NCBI GenBank assembly: GCA_937888905.1
Contig: CALATA010000014.1
Coordinates: 186,001 to 250,000 of the forward strand
Length of the DNA stretch: 64,000 nt
Source of the DNA: Terrimonas sp937888905
Lineage (GTDB): Bacteria; Bacteroidota; Bacteroidia; Chitinophagales; Chitinophagaceae
Direction: 5' to 3'
A program made the position numbers and the translations under genes. Positions within the stretch are counted from its first letter, which is position 1. The number at the start of each line of letters is the position of its first letter. Shown here in pieces: positions 8,014 through 16,284 of the stretch. The notes below the pieces were generated by a model. The model did no database searches, was not told the DNA's origin, and saw only the letters and a list, made by a program, of their open reading frames with translations.

Positions 8014-10803
8014 ATGCGCTGCTTTCTATTTGCTGCTTTTTGTTGTTTACTGACCACTCAACTTTGCGCCCAGCAATTCGGCGGAACCCCTTCTTCCGTA
8101 AAGTGGCGGCAGATAGAGACCGACACGGCACGGATTATTTATCCCGAAGGACTCGATAGCCAGGCCGTACGGGTGGCAGGAATCGTGCACCATCTTGCAG
8201 CGAAGCAACCTTACGCGTTGGGCTCACAAATGCGGCGCATCAACATCGTGCTGCAAAACCATACAGTAATTGCAAATGGTTATGTGGGACTGGGACCTTA
8301 CCGCAGCGAATTCTATCTTACACCAGAGCGTGACAATTTCGACCAGGGCAGTATTCCCTGGACAGATCAATTGTCATTGCACGAATACCGGCACGTGGAA
8401 CAGTTCAATAATTTCAACAACGGATTGAGCCGTGTGGCAAGAGGTGTATTTGGAGAAGAAGGTTATTCCGTAGCCATCAGTGCGGCGGTGCCTGACTGGT
8501 TCTTTGAAGGCGATGCTGTGTACAATGAAACACGGCTTTCCCGACAGGGCAGAGGTCGTTTGCCGCTTTTTCTCAATGCTTATCCTGCGTTGTGGAAAGC
8601 TGATAAAAAATACAGTTGGATGAAGCTGCGCAATGGTTCGCTGAAAGATTATGTTCCCACTCATTACAACCTGGGTTACTTACTGGTGCAATACGGACGT
8701 GAAAAATATGGATCAGATGTGTGGGCAAACGTTACCAAAGATGCCAGCGCCTACAAAGGATTGTTCTATCCCTTCCAACGCGCGGTAAAAAAATATACCG
8801 GGTTGAAATATGCTGATTTTTACAATAATGCTTTTCAGCATTTCAAAGAAAAATTACCACCCGCACCCGCAACCGAAGCTGCAGCAGTGGTGAAACAGGA
8901 CGGGCGCGTGGTAAACAACGACCGCTTTCCTTTTATGATCGGGCAGGACTCGGTCTTGTTCCTGCGCACATCCTACAATAAACGTCCGGCGTTTATGTTG
9001 AAAGACGCATCGGGTATTCACCGCCTGCGTGTACGCGACATTGCGCTCGACGATCAATATGCTTATCGCAACGGCAAAGTAGTGTATGCCGCTTATGAAT
9101 CTGATCCACGCTGGCGCTGGCGCGATTACAGTGTGATCAAAATATGGGACATAAAAGCCAAAAAAGAGCGCACCCTTCGTCATCGTACCAAATATTTTGT
9201 TCCTGATATCTCGCCCGAAGGGGATCGTATAGTTGCGGTGCAGCAGGATCCCGGTGGTCGTTCGGCATTGCACGTGCTCGATGCCGGCGATGGCAAAGTA
9301 TTGAAAGAGATCACATCAGACGAGATCAATGTATTTTCCGATCCGAAGTTTGCGGGCAATGACCGGGTGATCACGGCCGTGCGGCTGCGTGACGGACGAA
9401 TGGCGTTGGCCGAAGCAGATATCAATGCGGGGAGTATCGTACGGCTGACATCGCCTTCCTATCATGCAATAGGTAATCCATGGGTAACGGATACCGCGGT
9501 ATTTTACACGGCCTCTTATGAGGGCAGCGATCAGGTATACGCTTACCGTTTTGCCGACCGTAAAATATTCCGTGTACTTCGTTCGCCATTGGGCAGTTAC
9601 CAGGTGAATGCGGATAAAGGAAAATTTGTATGGTCTACTTTTACCGCAGATGGTTACCAGTTGTTGCAAACTGACAGCAGCCGGCTGGCCTGGGTGGAAG
9701 TAAGTGACCGCATCTTTGCCGAAGGCAAATCACAACCGGCCGATACACTGGCAGGATTGCTCAGCCAGTTGCCCACGCGTTTTTTCCCCGATAAAAACTA
9801 CCGCAAGTCTACACGACTGTTCAATTTTCATAGCTGGCGTCCGTATTACGAAGACCCGCTGCTGACTTATTCTTTGTATGGAAATAATATTCTCAACACT
9901 ACGGAAACGGAGATTTATTATCAGTACAATGAAAATGATAAAACGCATGCAGCCGGTGCAAGTTTTGTTTACGGTGGATTCTTCCCTTACCTGAGCGCAG
10001 GCGCGCAATATACGTTTGACCGCTCGGTACGTTATTCGGATACCTTATCGAGAAACTGGGACCAGGTAGACCTGCGCGTGGGATTGAATGTGCCGCTGAC
10101 ATGGGCCAAAGGAAAAACGGTCCGGCAGTTCAATATCGGCAGTAACTATTTTTACAGATTGGATTATAACAAGGGCGCAAACAAGGACCGTTTTGATAAT
10201 TTTCAATTCTCCTACCTGCATCATTTCCTCTCGTGGGGTCAGCAAACGGAAATGGCGCGTCAGCATATTTTTCCACGGCTGGGTTATAATGTCAACGCCA
10301 ACTATCGGCATGCCATCACCAATTATAAAAGCTGGCAATCCTTGTTTGGTGCGGCGGTGTACCTGCCCGGTGCTGCTTACTCGCACAGCCTGGTATTCAC
10401 GGGTGCCTTCCAGGAATCCGATACGGTGAATGCTTTATTCAGCAGCCGTTTCCCTTATTCAAGAGGGTACAATGCGATCTATGCCGCACGTATGTGGCGT
10501 GCATCGGCTAACTATCATTTTCCGTTGTGGTATCCAGATTGGGGGTTTGCCAACATTGCTTACATACAACGCATCCGGGCGAATGCTTTCTACGATCTTA
10601 CACGTGTTTACTCACGCGATAAACAATTCACGGTTGATCAGCGAAGCACGGGTGGAGAAATTTACTTCGATACGAAGTGGTGGAATCAATATTCATTGAC
10701 CTTCGGCTTCCGGGTGAGTTATCTGTTGGATACAGATTTCTACGAACCCCGGAAGGCCGTGTCTTATGAGTTTGTATTGCCGGTGAGCATTATTCCGCGT
10801 TAA
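8014..10803 (+). CDS. Large exported protein: HEXXH peptidase-like domain, beta-propeller, C-terminal barrel-like region
   Basis: 929 residues with a signal peptide (MRCFLFAAFCCLLTTQLCAQ). A gluzincin-like signature HEYRH (123-127) is followed 35 residues later by DWFFEGDAVYNE (161-172), where a glutamate would serve as third zinc ligand. Residues about 290-600 contain repeats of the TolB/PD40 propeller kind (DISPEGDRIVAVQQDPGG). From about 620 to the end, alternating aromatic/polar strands (YYQYNENDKTHAAGASFVYG, DQVDLRVGLNVPLTW) suggest an outer-membrane barrel; the last residues are PVSIIPR rather than a terminal aromatic. No experimentally defined family is recognised. It would sit at the cell envelope, perhaps a surface protease with a membrane anchor of its own. 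Convergent with valS, with only 4 nt between stops. Confidence 0.7.
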   Translation: MRCFLFAAFCCLLTTQLCAQQFGGTPSSVKWRQIETDTARIIYPEGLDSQAVRVAGIVHHLAAKQPYALGSQMRRINIVLQNHTVIANGYVGLGPYRSEFYLTPERDNFDQGSIPWTDQLSLHEYRHVEQFNNFNNGLSRVARGVFGEEGYSVAISAAVPDWFFEGDAVYNETRLSRQGRGRLPLFLNAYPALWKADKKYSWMKLRNGSLKDYVPTHYNLGYLLVQYGREKYGSDVWANVTKDASAYKGLFYPFQRAVKKYTGLKYADFYNNAFQHFKEKLPPAPATEAAAVVKQDGRVVNNDRFPFMIGQDSVLFLRTSYNKRPAFMLKDASGIHRLRVRDIALDDQYAYRNGKVVYAAYESDPRWRWRDYSVIKIWDIKAKKERTLRHRTKYFVPDISPEGDRIVAVQQDPGGRSALHVLDAGDGKVLKEITSDEINVFSDPKFAGNDRVITAVRLRDGRMALAEADINAGSIVRLTSPSYHAIGNPWVTDTAVFYTASYEGSDQVYAYRFADRKIFRVLRSPLGSYQVNADKGKFVWSTFTADGYQLLQTDSSRLAWVEVSDRIFAEGKSQPADTLAGLLSQLPTRFFPDKNYRKSTRLFNFHSWRPYYEDPLLTYSLYGNNILNTTETEIYYQYNENDKTHAAGASFVYGGFFPYLSAGAQYTFDRSVRYSDTLSRNWDQVDLRVGLNVPLTWAKGKTVRQFNIGSNYFYRLDYNKGANKDRFDNFQFSYLHHFLSWGQQTEMARQHIFPRLGYNVNANYRHAITNYKSWQSLFGAAVYLPGAAYSHSLVFTGAFQESDTVNALFSSRFPYSRGYNAIYAARMWRASANYHFPLWYPDWGFANIAYIQRIRANAFYDLTRVYSRDKQFTVDQRSTGGEIYFDTKWWNQYSLTFGFRVSYLLDTDFYEPRKAVSYEFVLPVSIIPR

Positions 10804-10807
10804 CGGA

Positions 10808-13426
10808 TCACAATGTTTTCAGGCTTTCTTCGATGGCGATGATCTTTTCTTCGGCATCGGCTTTTTTCTTTTGTTCCATGGCTACCACTTCGGGCTTCGC
10901 GTTCTGAACAAATTTTTCGTTGCTGAGTTTTTTCTCTACTGATCCGAGGAAGCCGCGGTAATATTCGAGGTCTTTCAGCAATTGTTCTTTTTGTGAAGTG
11001 GTGTCGAGTTCTTTCTCAGTTGCGAGGAAGAAACGGTCTTTCTGTACCACTACGTTGATACAGTCGGGTACGGCCGCATTGACAAAATGTACTTCAGTCG
11101 CATTCACTTGCTTGGCCAGCAGGTGTTGTATTTCCTCGTAAGTAGTTTGCTGAGCGGTTTGGATCGACAAAACGATCGCATCCCGTTGTTTGAGTTGTGC
11201 TTTCGTACGCGCATCCCGGATAGCTGAAATGGTTTCTTTCAGCAGGGCGCCGCTTTGCAGTATCTTTTCGTTGGCCGGTTGCAAAGCCGTGAACTGACGC
11301 ACGCACAGATCGTCTTCGCGATCCTGCAACAGGTGATAGATTTCTTCGGTGAGGAAGGGCATGAACGGGTGCAGCAATTGCATCAGTTCTTCGAAAAAAT
11401 AAACCGCTTTTTTATATACATCGGCACTGATTGGCTGTTCGAAACCGGGCTTTGCCCATTCGAGGTACCAACTGCAGTAATCGTCCCAAATCAGTGAATA
11501 AATCGTTTTCAATGCTTCACTCAACCGGAACTCGCGATAGAGGCGTTCTACTTCTTCGCGTGCTTCATTGAGGCGGTTCTGGAACCATTCACCGGCAAAA
11601 TCGTTGCCGGCAGCAGCGGTTTCACCGATGCGTGATTCCCAGCCTTTAACCAGTTTGAGCGCGTTCCAGATTTTATTATTGAAAAATTTACCCTGATCGC
11701 AACTGCTTTCGTCGAACAACAGGTCATTGCCGGCGGGAGAGGAGATCATGATACCGAAACGTACGGCATCAGCACCATACGTATCGATCAGGTGCAGCAG
11801 GTCGGGAGAGTTGCCCAGTTGTTTACTCATCTTGCGGCCCTGCTTATCGCGAACCATGCCGGTGAAATAAACATCGCTGAACGGTTTCTCGTGCTGGTAT
11901 TCCATACCGGCCATGATCATGCGGGCCACCCAGAAGAAAATGATATCCTGTCCGGTAACGAGTACGGAGGTTGGGTAGTAATAATTGATTTCCGGATTGC
12001 CGGGTTTGGTAATGCCTTTGAACACTTCGATTGGCCACAACCAGGAAGAGAACCAGGTATCGAGCACATCGACGTCGCGGCTGAGTGACTGGCCGGCGGT
12101 TTCCGGATATTTTGCCTGCACCTCTTCGAGGGTTTCGCCAACGTAGCAGTTACCTGCTTCGTCGTACCAGGCAGGGATTTGTTGTCCCCACCAGAGTTGC
12201 CGGCTGATGCACCAGTCTTTTACATTCTCGAGCCAGTAGCGGTAGGTAGCCAGGAATTTATCGCCGGGGTGAATGCGGATGCGGCCTTCGGTCACTTCTT
12301 TCAAAGCGGGTTCGGCGAGGTCTTTCATCCGTACAAACCATTGCGTGGAGATGCGCGGTTCTACCACGGCATTGCTGCGTTGTGAGTAGCCTACGCGTGT
12401 CGTATATTCTTCTTCTTTCACCAGCAACCCTTCAGCGGCCAGTTGTTCAATTACTTTTTTGCGTGCCGCAAAGCGATCCATTCCCACGAAGATTTCGGCG
12501 GCTTCACTGAGTGTGCCATCCTCGTTGAGGGTATCGATCACGGGCAGGTTGTGTTTGAGACCGAGGTTGTAGTCGTTGATATCGTGTGCCGGTGTTACTT
12601 TCAATGCGCCGGTACCAAATTCTTTGTCTACGTATTCGTCAAAGATCAGCGGGATGGCTCGGTTGATCAGGGGCACAAGGATCCTGCGGCCTCTGAGTTG
12701 TGTGTAGCGTTCGTCGGTCGGGTTCACACATACGGCCGTATCGCCCATGATAGTCTCGGGGCGTTGGGTGGCGATGGTGATGGACTCCGTGGTAGGTTGT
12801 CCGTTGTCATCGGCCAATACATATTTAACATGGTAAAGTTTACCCTGTACTTCTTTGTACTCCACTTCTTCATCGCTGAGGGCTGTTTTGGCCGCAGGGT
12901 CCCAGTTGATCATGCGTGCGCCGCGATAGATCAGGTCTTTTTTGTACAGGTCAACGAATACTTTGATAACAGCTTTGTAGTAATCGCTGTCCATGGTAAA
13001 GGTTACGCGGTTCCAGTCGACGCTGCAACCTAGTCTTTCGATCTGGTTGTAGATGATGCCGCCATATTTTTCCTTCCATTCAAAAGCGTAGGTCAGGAAT
13101 TCTTCGCGGGAAAGGGTGTTTTTGTCGATGCCTTTTTCGCGGAGCATTTGAACCACTTTGGCTTCTGTGGCAATGGAGGCGTGGTCGCTGCCGGGTACCC
13201 AGCAGGCGTTGAAACCGCTCATGCGGGCTTTACGGACGAGAATATCCTGTACGGTTTCATTGAGTGTATGGCCCATGTGTAAAACGCCTGTGACGTTTGG
13301 AGGGGGAATGACCACGGTAAATGCGGGACGGTCATCCGGTTTGCTGTTGAAATAACCTTTTTGCTGCCATTGTCCGGTCCATTTTTTCTCGATCTGGCCG
13401 GGCTCAAAATTTTTGCTCAATTCCAT
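10808..13426 (-). CDS. valS: Valyl-tRNA synthetase
   Basis: Charges tRNA-Val with valine. At 872 residues it is full-length class Ia. The HIGH-type motif is HMGH (50-53) within PPPNVTGVLHMGHTLN. The WWGQQIPAWY stretch, the catalytic GRKMSKQLGNSPD loop (KMSKQ) and a C-terminal coiled coil (LDTTSQKEQLLKDLEYYRGF onward) follow. The editing (CP1) domain lies between the two signatures. Start ATG at 13426 is 8 nt after a TAnnTTTG box. Two tRNA-Val genes (UAC and GAC) and a tRNA-Val pseudogene happen to lie in the same window. Confidence 0.98.
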   Translation of the reverse strand: MELSKNFEPGQIEKKWTGQWQQKGYFNSKPDDRPAFTVVIPPPNVTGVLHMGHTLNETVQDILVRKARMSGFNACWVPGSDHASIATEAKVVQMLREKGIDKNTLSREEFLTYAFEWKEKYGGIIYNQIERLGCSVDWNRVTFTMDSDYYKAVIKVFVDLYKKDLIYRGARMINWDPAAKTALSDEEVEYKEVQGKLYHVKYVLADDNGQPTTESITIATQRPETIMGDTAVCVNPTDERYTQLRGRRILVPLINRAIPLIFDEYVDKEFGTGALKVTPAHDINDYNLGLKHNLPVIDTLNEDGTLSEAAEIFVGMDRFAARKKVIEQLAAEGLLVKEEEYTTRVGYSQRSNAVVEPRISTQWFVRMKDLAEPALKEVTEGRIRIHPGDKFLATYRYWLENVKDWCISRQLWWGQQIPAWYDEAGNCYVGETLEEVQAKYPETAGQSLSRDVDVLDTWFSSWLWPIEVFKGITKPGNPEINYYYPTSVLVTGQDIIFFWVARMIMAGMEYQHEKPFSDVYFTGMVRDKQGRKMSKQLGNSPDLLHLIDTYGADAVRFGIMISSPAGNDLLFDESSCDQGKFFNNKIWNALKLVKGWESRIGETAAAGNDFAGEWFQNRLNEAREEVERLYREFRLSEALKTIYSLIWDDYCSWYLEWAKPGFEQPISADVYKKAVYFFEELMQLLHPFMPFLTEEIYHLLQDREDDLCVRQFTALQPANEKILQSGALLKETISAIRDARTKAQLKQRDAIVLSIQTAQQTTYEEIQHLLAKQVNATEVHFVNAAVPDCINVVVQKDRFFLATEKELDTTSQKEQLLKDLEYYRGFLGSVEKKLSNEKFVQNAKPEVVAMEQKKKADAEEKIIAIEESLKTL

Positions 13427-13433
13427 AAGGCGG

Positions 13434-13441
13434 CAAAATTA
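13434..13441 (-). promoter_or_regulatory. -7 box for valS
   Basis: On the minus strand TAATTTTG matches TAnnTTTG. It ends 7 nt before the valS ATG, implying a leader of only a few bases. Confidence 0.45.
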
Positions 13442-13488
13442 CCGGCTTTTCCGGCGTGCATCAAGTTTAATTTTGGCATAGCGGCCGA

Positions 13489-13935
13489 TTATTTCACGGG
13501 TATGTCGCGGTCGCGGAAGCTGGGGTTGTTGCGCACTTCTTCACAGAGGTATTGTTCACCTTTATGTACCTGCAGGATAGCGTTGATCAGTTCCAGGAAG
13601 GGGGATGTTTTGGTCACGAATCCGCGGGCGCCGAGTGAAAAAAGGGTGGTGGCGTACCGCGGGTGGTTATGGGCGGAGAAGCCGATGATGCGGGCCCCGG
13701 GCGAGTTGCTGAGGATCCGTTTGGTGGCCTGAAATCCGTTGACCGGACTCATATTGATGTCCATGAGAATAATATCATGTTCAAGTTGATCGGCCTGGTG
13801 AATGGCGTCCATGCCATTGTCGCACTGTGCTACGATATGGAAGCGGCGGTCGTTGCCGAGCAATTGGTGTAGTGAATTCCTGGTCAGATCATGGTCATCA
13901 ACCAGGATGATCCGGATGGGTTCGGTTTTAGTCAT
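13489..13935 (-). CDS. Single-domain response regulator (receiver only)
   Basis: 148 residues with a complete receiver domain: acidic pair D13/D14, phospho-acceptor D59 (ILMDINMSP), S87 in the switch position (IIGFSAH) and K109 (FVTKTSP). The sequence is most like NarL/FixJ-type receivers. About 20 residues after the receiver the protein ends; there is no LuxR helix-turn-helix, so it cannot bind DNA by the usual route and probably works as a phosphorelay or protein-interaction module. No histidine kinase is nearby. The start ATG at 13935 is followed by a normal first strand (IRIILVDDHD). Confidence 0.9.
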   Translation of the reverse strand: MTKTEPIRIILVDDHDLTRNSLHQLLGNDRRFHIVAQCDNGMDAIHQADQLEHDIILMDINMSPVNGFQATKRILSNSPGARIIGFSAHNHPRYATTLFSLGARGFVTKTSPFLELINAILQVHKGEQYLCEEVRNNPSFRDRDIPVK

Positions 13936-14445
13936 AACGGGTGCGACGGCTTTGGCCGTGTTTTATTAACGGGACACTATAGTTCCCAAGGTGGATTTTC
14001 GGGGGATATAGGGACAGCTTCTGGAGGTTTGGTGGCGGAGGGCTGATCCTAGTAAAATACGGTCGCGCTAAAGTAGAAATCGTACGTGAAACTACCAAGC
14101 GAGGACAGTTGATAATTGTAAAGAATATGACCAATTAGGCGTTTTTAGTGTTATTTATAAAAAAATTTGATCTATTCGTGAGGTTTTTCCCGGTGGTGGA
14201 ACCGTTTTTTAACCCGCTAGTTGTCAATTGTGAATCGTCAATTGTCAATAAGTGAATAAGTGAATTAGTGAATTAGTGAATGGTAAAGGGGAAGGTAAGC
14301 ATCACAACCTAAAACCCATAACCCAAGGCCGAAACTTCGGCCCGAAGTTTCGGCCCGAAGCCTGCAACGGCTGTTCTCATCTTACGCCTTACACCTTTTG
14401 CCTTTTACCTCAAAACTTGATATATTGAAGCTTCAAATAACACGC
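13936..14445. other. 510-bp non-coding gap with repeat words and hairpins
   Basis: No convincing gene is seen. The left half (13936-14215) holds no recognisable signal. From about 14220 there are tandem words (GTGAATCGTCAATTGTCAAT, then four copies of AGTGAATAAGTGAATTAGTG type). At 14327-14355 a perfect 14-bp inverted repeat occurs, built from CCGA-N4-TCGG hairpins, followed by C-poor and T-rich words up to the esterase gene. Confidence 0.6.
14327..14355. repeat. Perfect 14-bp inverted repeat of CCGA-N4-TCGG type
   Basis: GGCCGAAACTTCGG (14327-14340) is followed after one base by its exact reverse complement (14342-14355). Each arm also contains its own CCGA-N4-TCGG mini-hairpin. A related tandem set occurs at 29501-29581 inside a tRNA pseudogene. 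No T-run follows, so an intrinsic terminator is unlikely. Confidence 0.7.
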
Positions 14446-15177
14446 ATGAACAGATCCATCACATCATGGTATAGTCCTTCGCTCGGAAAAGAAATGCCCA
14501 TTGCCACTTACGGCGATTATGGCTTCGCCCTTTTGCTCGTACCTACGGCTGCTGCCGATTACCTGGAATACGAACGTTTCCAACTGATCGACGCGCTGGC
14601 ACCTTTTATTGATGGAGGTAAAATAAAAGTATTCTCGATCGACAGCATCAACAATGAAAGCTGGCTGAACAACAACATGGATCCCTGGCAGAAATCAGTG
14701 CGCCATCAGCAATGGAACGATTATGTATACAATGAAGTAGTCCCGTTCATCCGCAACAGCACCAGTTGGGATACACCCATTGTTGTTTCAGGCGCTTCAT
14801 TCGGTGCCTTGCACAGCATGAATTTATTTCTCAAACGCCCCGATCTGATCAACGGTGTTATTGCAATGAGTGGTGTATACGATCTTACCGAGTATACCAA
14901 AGGGCATTACGATGATAACGTTTATTTCAACAGCCCGCAACATTATATTCCTCAACTGTCGGATCACAACATACTTGAACAAATCCGCCGCAGCGGACAT
15001 ATTCATATTCTTACCGGTGCAGGCGCACACGAAGACCCCGATGCAGCCGGACGTTTTGCCCGCATCTTATATGATAAAGGTATAGGGTATGAACTGGATA
15101 ACTGGGGACCCAACTATCCGCACGACTGGCCTACCTGGCGGGCCATGTTGCCGCATTACCTGGGAACAAGATTTTGA
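14446..15177 (+). CDS. Esterase-family alpha/beta hydrolase
   Basis: 243 residues, cytoplasmic, no leader. The sequence fits the putative esterase (esterase D-like) family: an N-terminal strand region (SWYSPSLGKEMPIATYGDYG), the nucleophile elbow GASFG (in VVSGASFGALHSMNLF), and a C-terminal HDWPTW carrying the likely catalytic histidine. The substrate is not predictable. The first in-frame start at 14398 lies in intergenic repeat sequence; ATG 14446 (MNRSITSWYSP) begins where the family homology begins. Convergent with aat across a mirrored repeat gap. Confidence 0.8.
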   Translation: MNRSITSWYSPSLGKEMPIATYGDYGFALLLVPTAAADYLEYERFQLIDALAPFIDGGKIKVFSIDSINNESWLNNNMDPWQKSVRHQQWNDYVYNEVVPFIRNSTSWDTPIVVSGASFGALHSMNLFLKRPDLINGVIAMSGVYDLTEYTKGHYDDNVYFNSPQHYIPQLSDHNILEQIRRSGHIHILTGAGAHEDPDAAGRFARILYDKGIGYELDNWGPNYPHDWPTWRAMLPHYLGTRF

Positions 15178-15300
15178 AAAATGTGTAAATGTGAAAGTGT
15201 GAAAATGTGAAAATGAATAAGCGCAGAGGTTCCCGAAGCGGTCTTCTCATCTACACACGGACCCGCGCGAAGCGCGGGCACATTTCCACATTGAAATCAT
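15178..15300. repeat. Mirrored intergenic repeat between convergent genes
   Basis: After the esterase stop the + strand is C-free (AAATGTGAAAGTGTGAAAAT). A GC hairpin follows at 15262-15278 (CCCGCGC-GAA-GCGCGGG), and then the inverse vocabulary CACATTTCCACATTG leads to the aat stop. Transcripts from either side therefore meet a C-less stretch, a hairpin, then a G-poor C-containing stretch. The layout matches 40703-40856. Possible bidirectional terminator. Confidence 0.6.
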
Positions 15301-15948
15301 TTAGGCCTGAAGCCCTAAATGATTTCTAAATTCCTTCCCTTCGATCATCCTCGCCCCCATGCTTTCAAGATAAGCAGTGTACACCTGGCAATCGATCAAT
15401 TGCACGCCATCCTTGTGCAATAACTGCGCATACTTTGCAAAGGCATAACGTGATGCATTGCTGCGCAGGCTGAACATGCTTTCTCCAAAAAAAACAGTAC
15501 CGAGACGGATGCCGTAAAGCCCGCCGACCAACGTATCATTTTCCCATACTTCTGCACTGTGCGCATACCCACGACGGTGTAGTTCCGTGTAAGCATTTTC
15601 CACTTCCTGTGAAATCCAGGTGCCTTCCTGCCCGGCGCGTGGCACCTCGCGGCAATGTGCGATCACTTCCGCAAACGCTTTATTGACGGTAAAACGGAAG
15701 GCGTTTTTGTTGAGTAAGGGACGTACCGATTTGCTCAGTTTTAATTCCGAAGGAAATAAAACAAAACGTGGATCCGGGCTCCACCACAATACAGGTTCAT
15801 CTTCGTTGTACCAGGGAAAGATGCCCAACCGGTAAGCGGCCAGCAAACGTTCAGGCGAAAGATCGCCGCCGACGGCCAGCAAGCCATCTTCTTCTGCCAG
15901 TGCAGGATGAGGAAAGTTCAGCGTATCGTCAAGGGAAAAGACGGGCAC
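15301..15948 (-). CDS. aat: Leucyl/phenylalanyl-tRNA--protein transferase
   Basis: 215 residues, the usual size. It transfers Leu or Phe from aminoacyl-tRNA to proteins with N-terminal Arg or Lys, creating primary N-degrons. Family landmarks are LLAVGGDLSPERLLAAYRLGIFPWY near the start, WWSPDPRFVLFP, GTWISQEV, and FFGESMFS with LIDCQVYTAYLESMGA near the end. It lies 15 nt downstream of clpS, so both steps of the bacterial N-degron pathway (tagging by Aat, recognition by ClpS) appear co-transcribed. Cytoplasmic. Confidence 0.97.
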   Translation of the reverse strand: MPVFSLDDTLNFPHPALAEEDGLLAVGGDLSPERLLAAYRLGIFPWYNEDEPVLWWSPDPRFVLFPSELKLSKSVRPLLNKNAFRFTVNKAFAEVIAHCREVPRAGQEGTWISQEVENAYTELHRRGYAHSAEVWENDTLVGGLYGIRLGTVFFGESMFSLRSNASRYAFAKYAQLLHKDGVQLIDCQVYTAYLESMGARMIEGKEFRNHLGLQA

Positions 15949-15963
15949 GGTTTACTGCTTGAT

Positions 15964-16263
15964 TCAACCGGCAATTACTTCAACTGTTGCACCAATACCC
16001 CGTTCGGTAATGGCATCACACAAAGGTTTGAGCTCATCATAACTTCCCTGCTTCACGGCATACTTGCCCTGGAAGTGGATGATATAAGAACATTGTTCGG
16101 CTTGCTCCTGGCTATGGCCGCATACTTCCACCAGGGTTTCGATCACCCATTCAAATGTATTCACCTCATCGTTCCACACAATCAGGCTGCAGGGGTCCTG
16201 CGTTTCGGTCATCTCCGCGGTTGCTACGTCTTCCCGCGTATCAAAATCATGTTGCAAAGCCAT
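15964..16263 (-). CDS. clpS: ClpS adaptor for N-degron delivery to ClpAP/ClpC
   Basis: 99 residues. The core VWNDEVNTFEWVIETLVEVC carries the conserved N-D/E binding pocket for the N-terminal residue, followed by the helix GHSQEQAEQCSYIIHFQGKY and the G(R/S)YDEL-like segment. It recognises Leu/Phe/Tyr/Trp N-termini and hands substrates to the Clp unfoldase. First gene of an apparent aat operon. The -7 box at 16268-16275 ends 4 nt before this ATG, so either the mRNA is leaderless or translation begins at the internal ATG at 16212 (MTETQDPCSLIVW), which would still keep the whole core domain. Confidence 0.95.
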   Translation of the reverse strand: MALQHDFDTREDVATAEMTETQDPCSLIVWNDEVNTFEWVIETLVEVCGHSQEQAEQCSYIIHFQGKYAVKQGSYDELKPLCDAITERGIGATVEVIAG

Positions 16264-16267
16264 ATTG

Positions 16268-16275
16268 CAAAAGTA
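16268..16275 (-). promoter_or_regulatory. -7 box for clpS-aat
   Basis: TACTTTTG on the minus strand fits TAnnTTTG and sits in the 21-bp gap after the regulator gene. Start of transcription is expected at or next to the annotated clpS ATG. Confidence 0.5.
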
Positions 16276-16284
16276 TAAAACTTT

